The position numbers were made by a program, and so were the translations under genes. The notes under the pieces are model-generated. The model was not told the DNA's origin, searched no databases, and saw only the letters and a list, made by a program, of their open reading frames with translations. Shown piece after piece: positions 12,504 through 12,920 of a stretch of 12,920 nt of DNA; the first letter of the stretch is position 1; each line of letters begins with the position of its first letter. This DNA comes from an uncultured Mycoplasma sp. Lineage in GTDB: Bacteria > Bacillota_I > Bacilli_A > RF39 > UBA660. Location of the stretch: assembly GCA_905209745.1 (NCBI GenBank), contig CAJLUG010000010.1, forward strand, positions 1 through 12,920, in the 5' to 3' direction.

Positions 12504-12920
12504 ATGACCAAATTCGGAAAGTTTATTACAAAGTATAAAAAAGAATGTATTGCAACACTTGTATTTATTTTATGTTTAGGTATATTTTCTATTTCGAATA
12601 CTTTCGCTGCAGTAGAGCCTGTAAGAAGTATTGTGATTCAGTCAGAAAACACCGACTTCGCATCCGGTGAAGCAGGATCCTGGCAAGTAACAAAGTCAGG
12701 ATACTGGAAAAATTATGGAGAAGCAGAAGTGACGTTCGATGTAGATACAAATCTTATGACAAATAATGAGTATACCGATATTATCTTTGTATTAGACATT
12801 TCTGGTTCCATGTCCGGTGAGAAACTGGGCAGAGTAAAAAGTGATTCCAAAGAACTAATTAGTAATTTATTATCAAATAAAAATAATCAAGCTGCTTTAA
12901 TCACTTTTGATACGGAATCC
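12504..12920 (+). CDS. von Willebrand A domain surface protein, 3' end outside the window
   Basis: The first 139 residues of an exported protein. The basic N-terminus and hydrophobic segment (about 15-33) end at NTFAAVE, a likely signal peptidase site. After a beta-rich lead (about 40-88), the vWA domain starts at IIFVLDISGSMSG: Asp97, Ser99 and Ser101 form the DxSxS metal-ion adhesion site. Such proteins are commonly wall-anchored adhesins or pilus tip proteins with later CnaB domains and an LPxTG end, which cannot be seen here. GGGAG at 12492-12496 precedes ATG 12504 by seven bases. Codons such as TCC, ACC, TTC and GGC are clearly more frequent than in neighbours, suggesting a different origin or selection. 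Upstream lies the candidate invertible segment. Confidence 0.85.
   Translation, partial: MTKFGKFITKYKKECIATLVFILCLGIFSISNTFAAVEPVRSIVIQSENTDFASGEAGSWQVTKSGYWKNYGEAEVTFDVDTNLMTNNEYTDIIFVLDISGSMSGEKLGRVKSDSKELISNLLSNKNNQAALITFDTES

Overview
The window is very AT-rich and reads in standard code 11. Its promoters are sigma-A-like, its ribosome sites are strong AGGAGG/GAGGTG types, and most genes end in compact hairpin-plus-T terminators. CotF-type spore coat proteins, a membrane diadenylate cyclase, a GerS/LolA-like lipoprotein, sortase and LPxTG-like surface proteins point to a low-GC Bacillota (Bacilli- or Clostridia-like), probably an uncultured gut lineage. The species cannot be named from the sequence.

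Layout. Positions 1-1042 hold a partial helical protein and a two-gene CotF-like coat operon. Positions 1079-2508 hold a secreted NlpC/P60 endopeptidase with Ig-like domains under a perfect-consensus promoter, then a small DUF378 membrane protein. A tRNA-Thr(CGT) lies at 2509-2584. Positions 2666-5332 carry an unknown single-pass membrane protein, then cdaA and cdaR overlapping by 17 bases. Positions 5388-8326 are three envelope genes, separated from each other by hairpin terminators: a LolA-like lipoprotein, a membrane-anchored thioredoxin-fold-like protein without cysteines, and a CtpA/CtpB-type S41 protease.

From 8326 to 10381 the minus strand carries a surface-adhesion unit: a thioester-domain/SpaA adhesin and an overlapping sortase. 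The sortase reading frame has no usual start codon at its natural N-terminus. Divergent from the adhesin is fhs (formate-tetrahydrofolate ligase), closed by a strong terminator.

The last 780 bases are the most unusual part. A gene-free region has two near-identical 25-base elements in inverted orientation around about 250 bases. Each element looks like a tyrosine-recombinase crossover site. The enclosed segment holds a possible promoter and paired TTGACTAA boxes, and lies just upstream of a truncated von Willebrand A surface protein whose codon use differs from its neighbours. This is the layout expected of an invertible-promoter (phase-variation) switch for an adhesin. That reading is an inference and no recombinase gene is visible here.

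Together the genes concern the cell surface: cell wall signalling and remodelling (CdaA/CdaR, NlpC/P60, Ctp), lipoprotein and membrane factors, spore coat, and covalently anchored adhesins.
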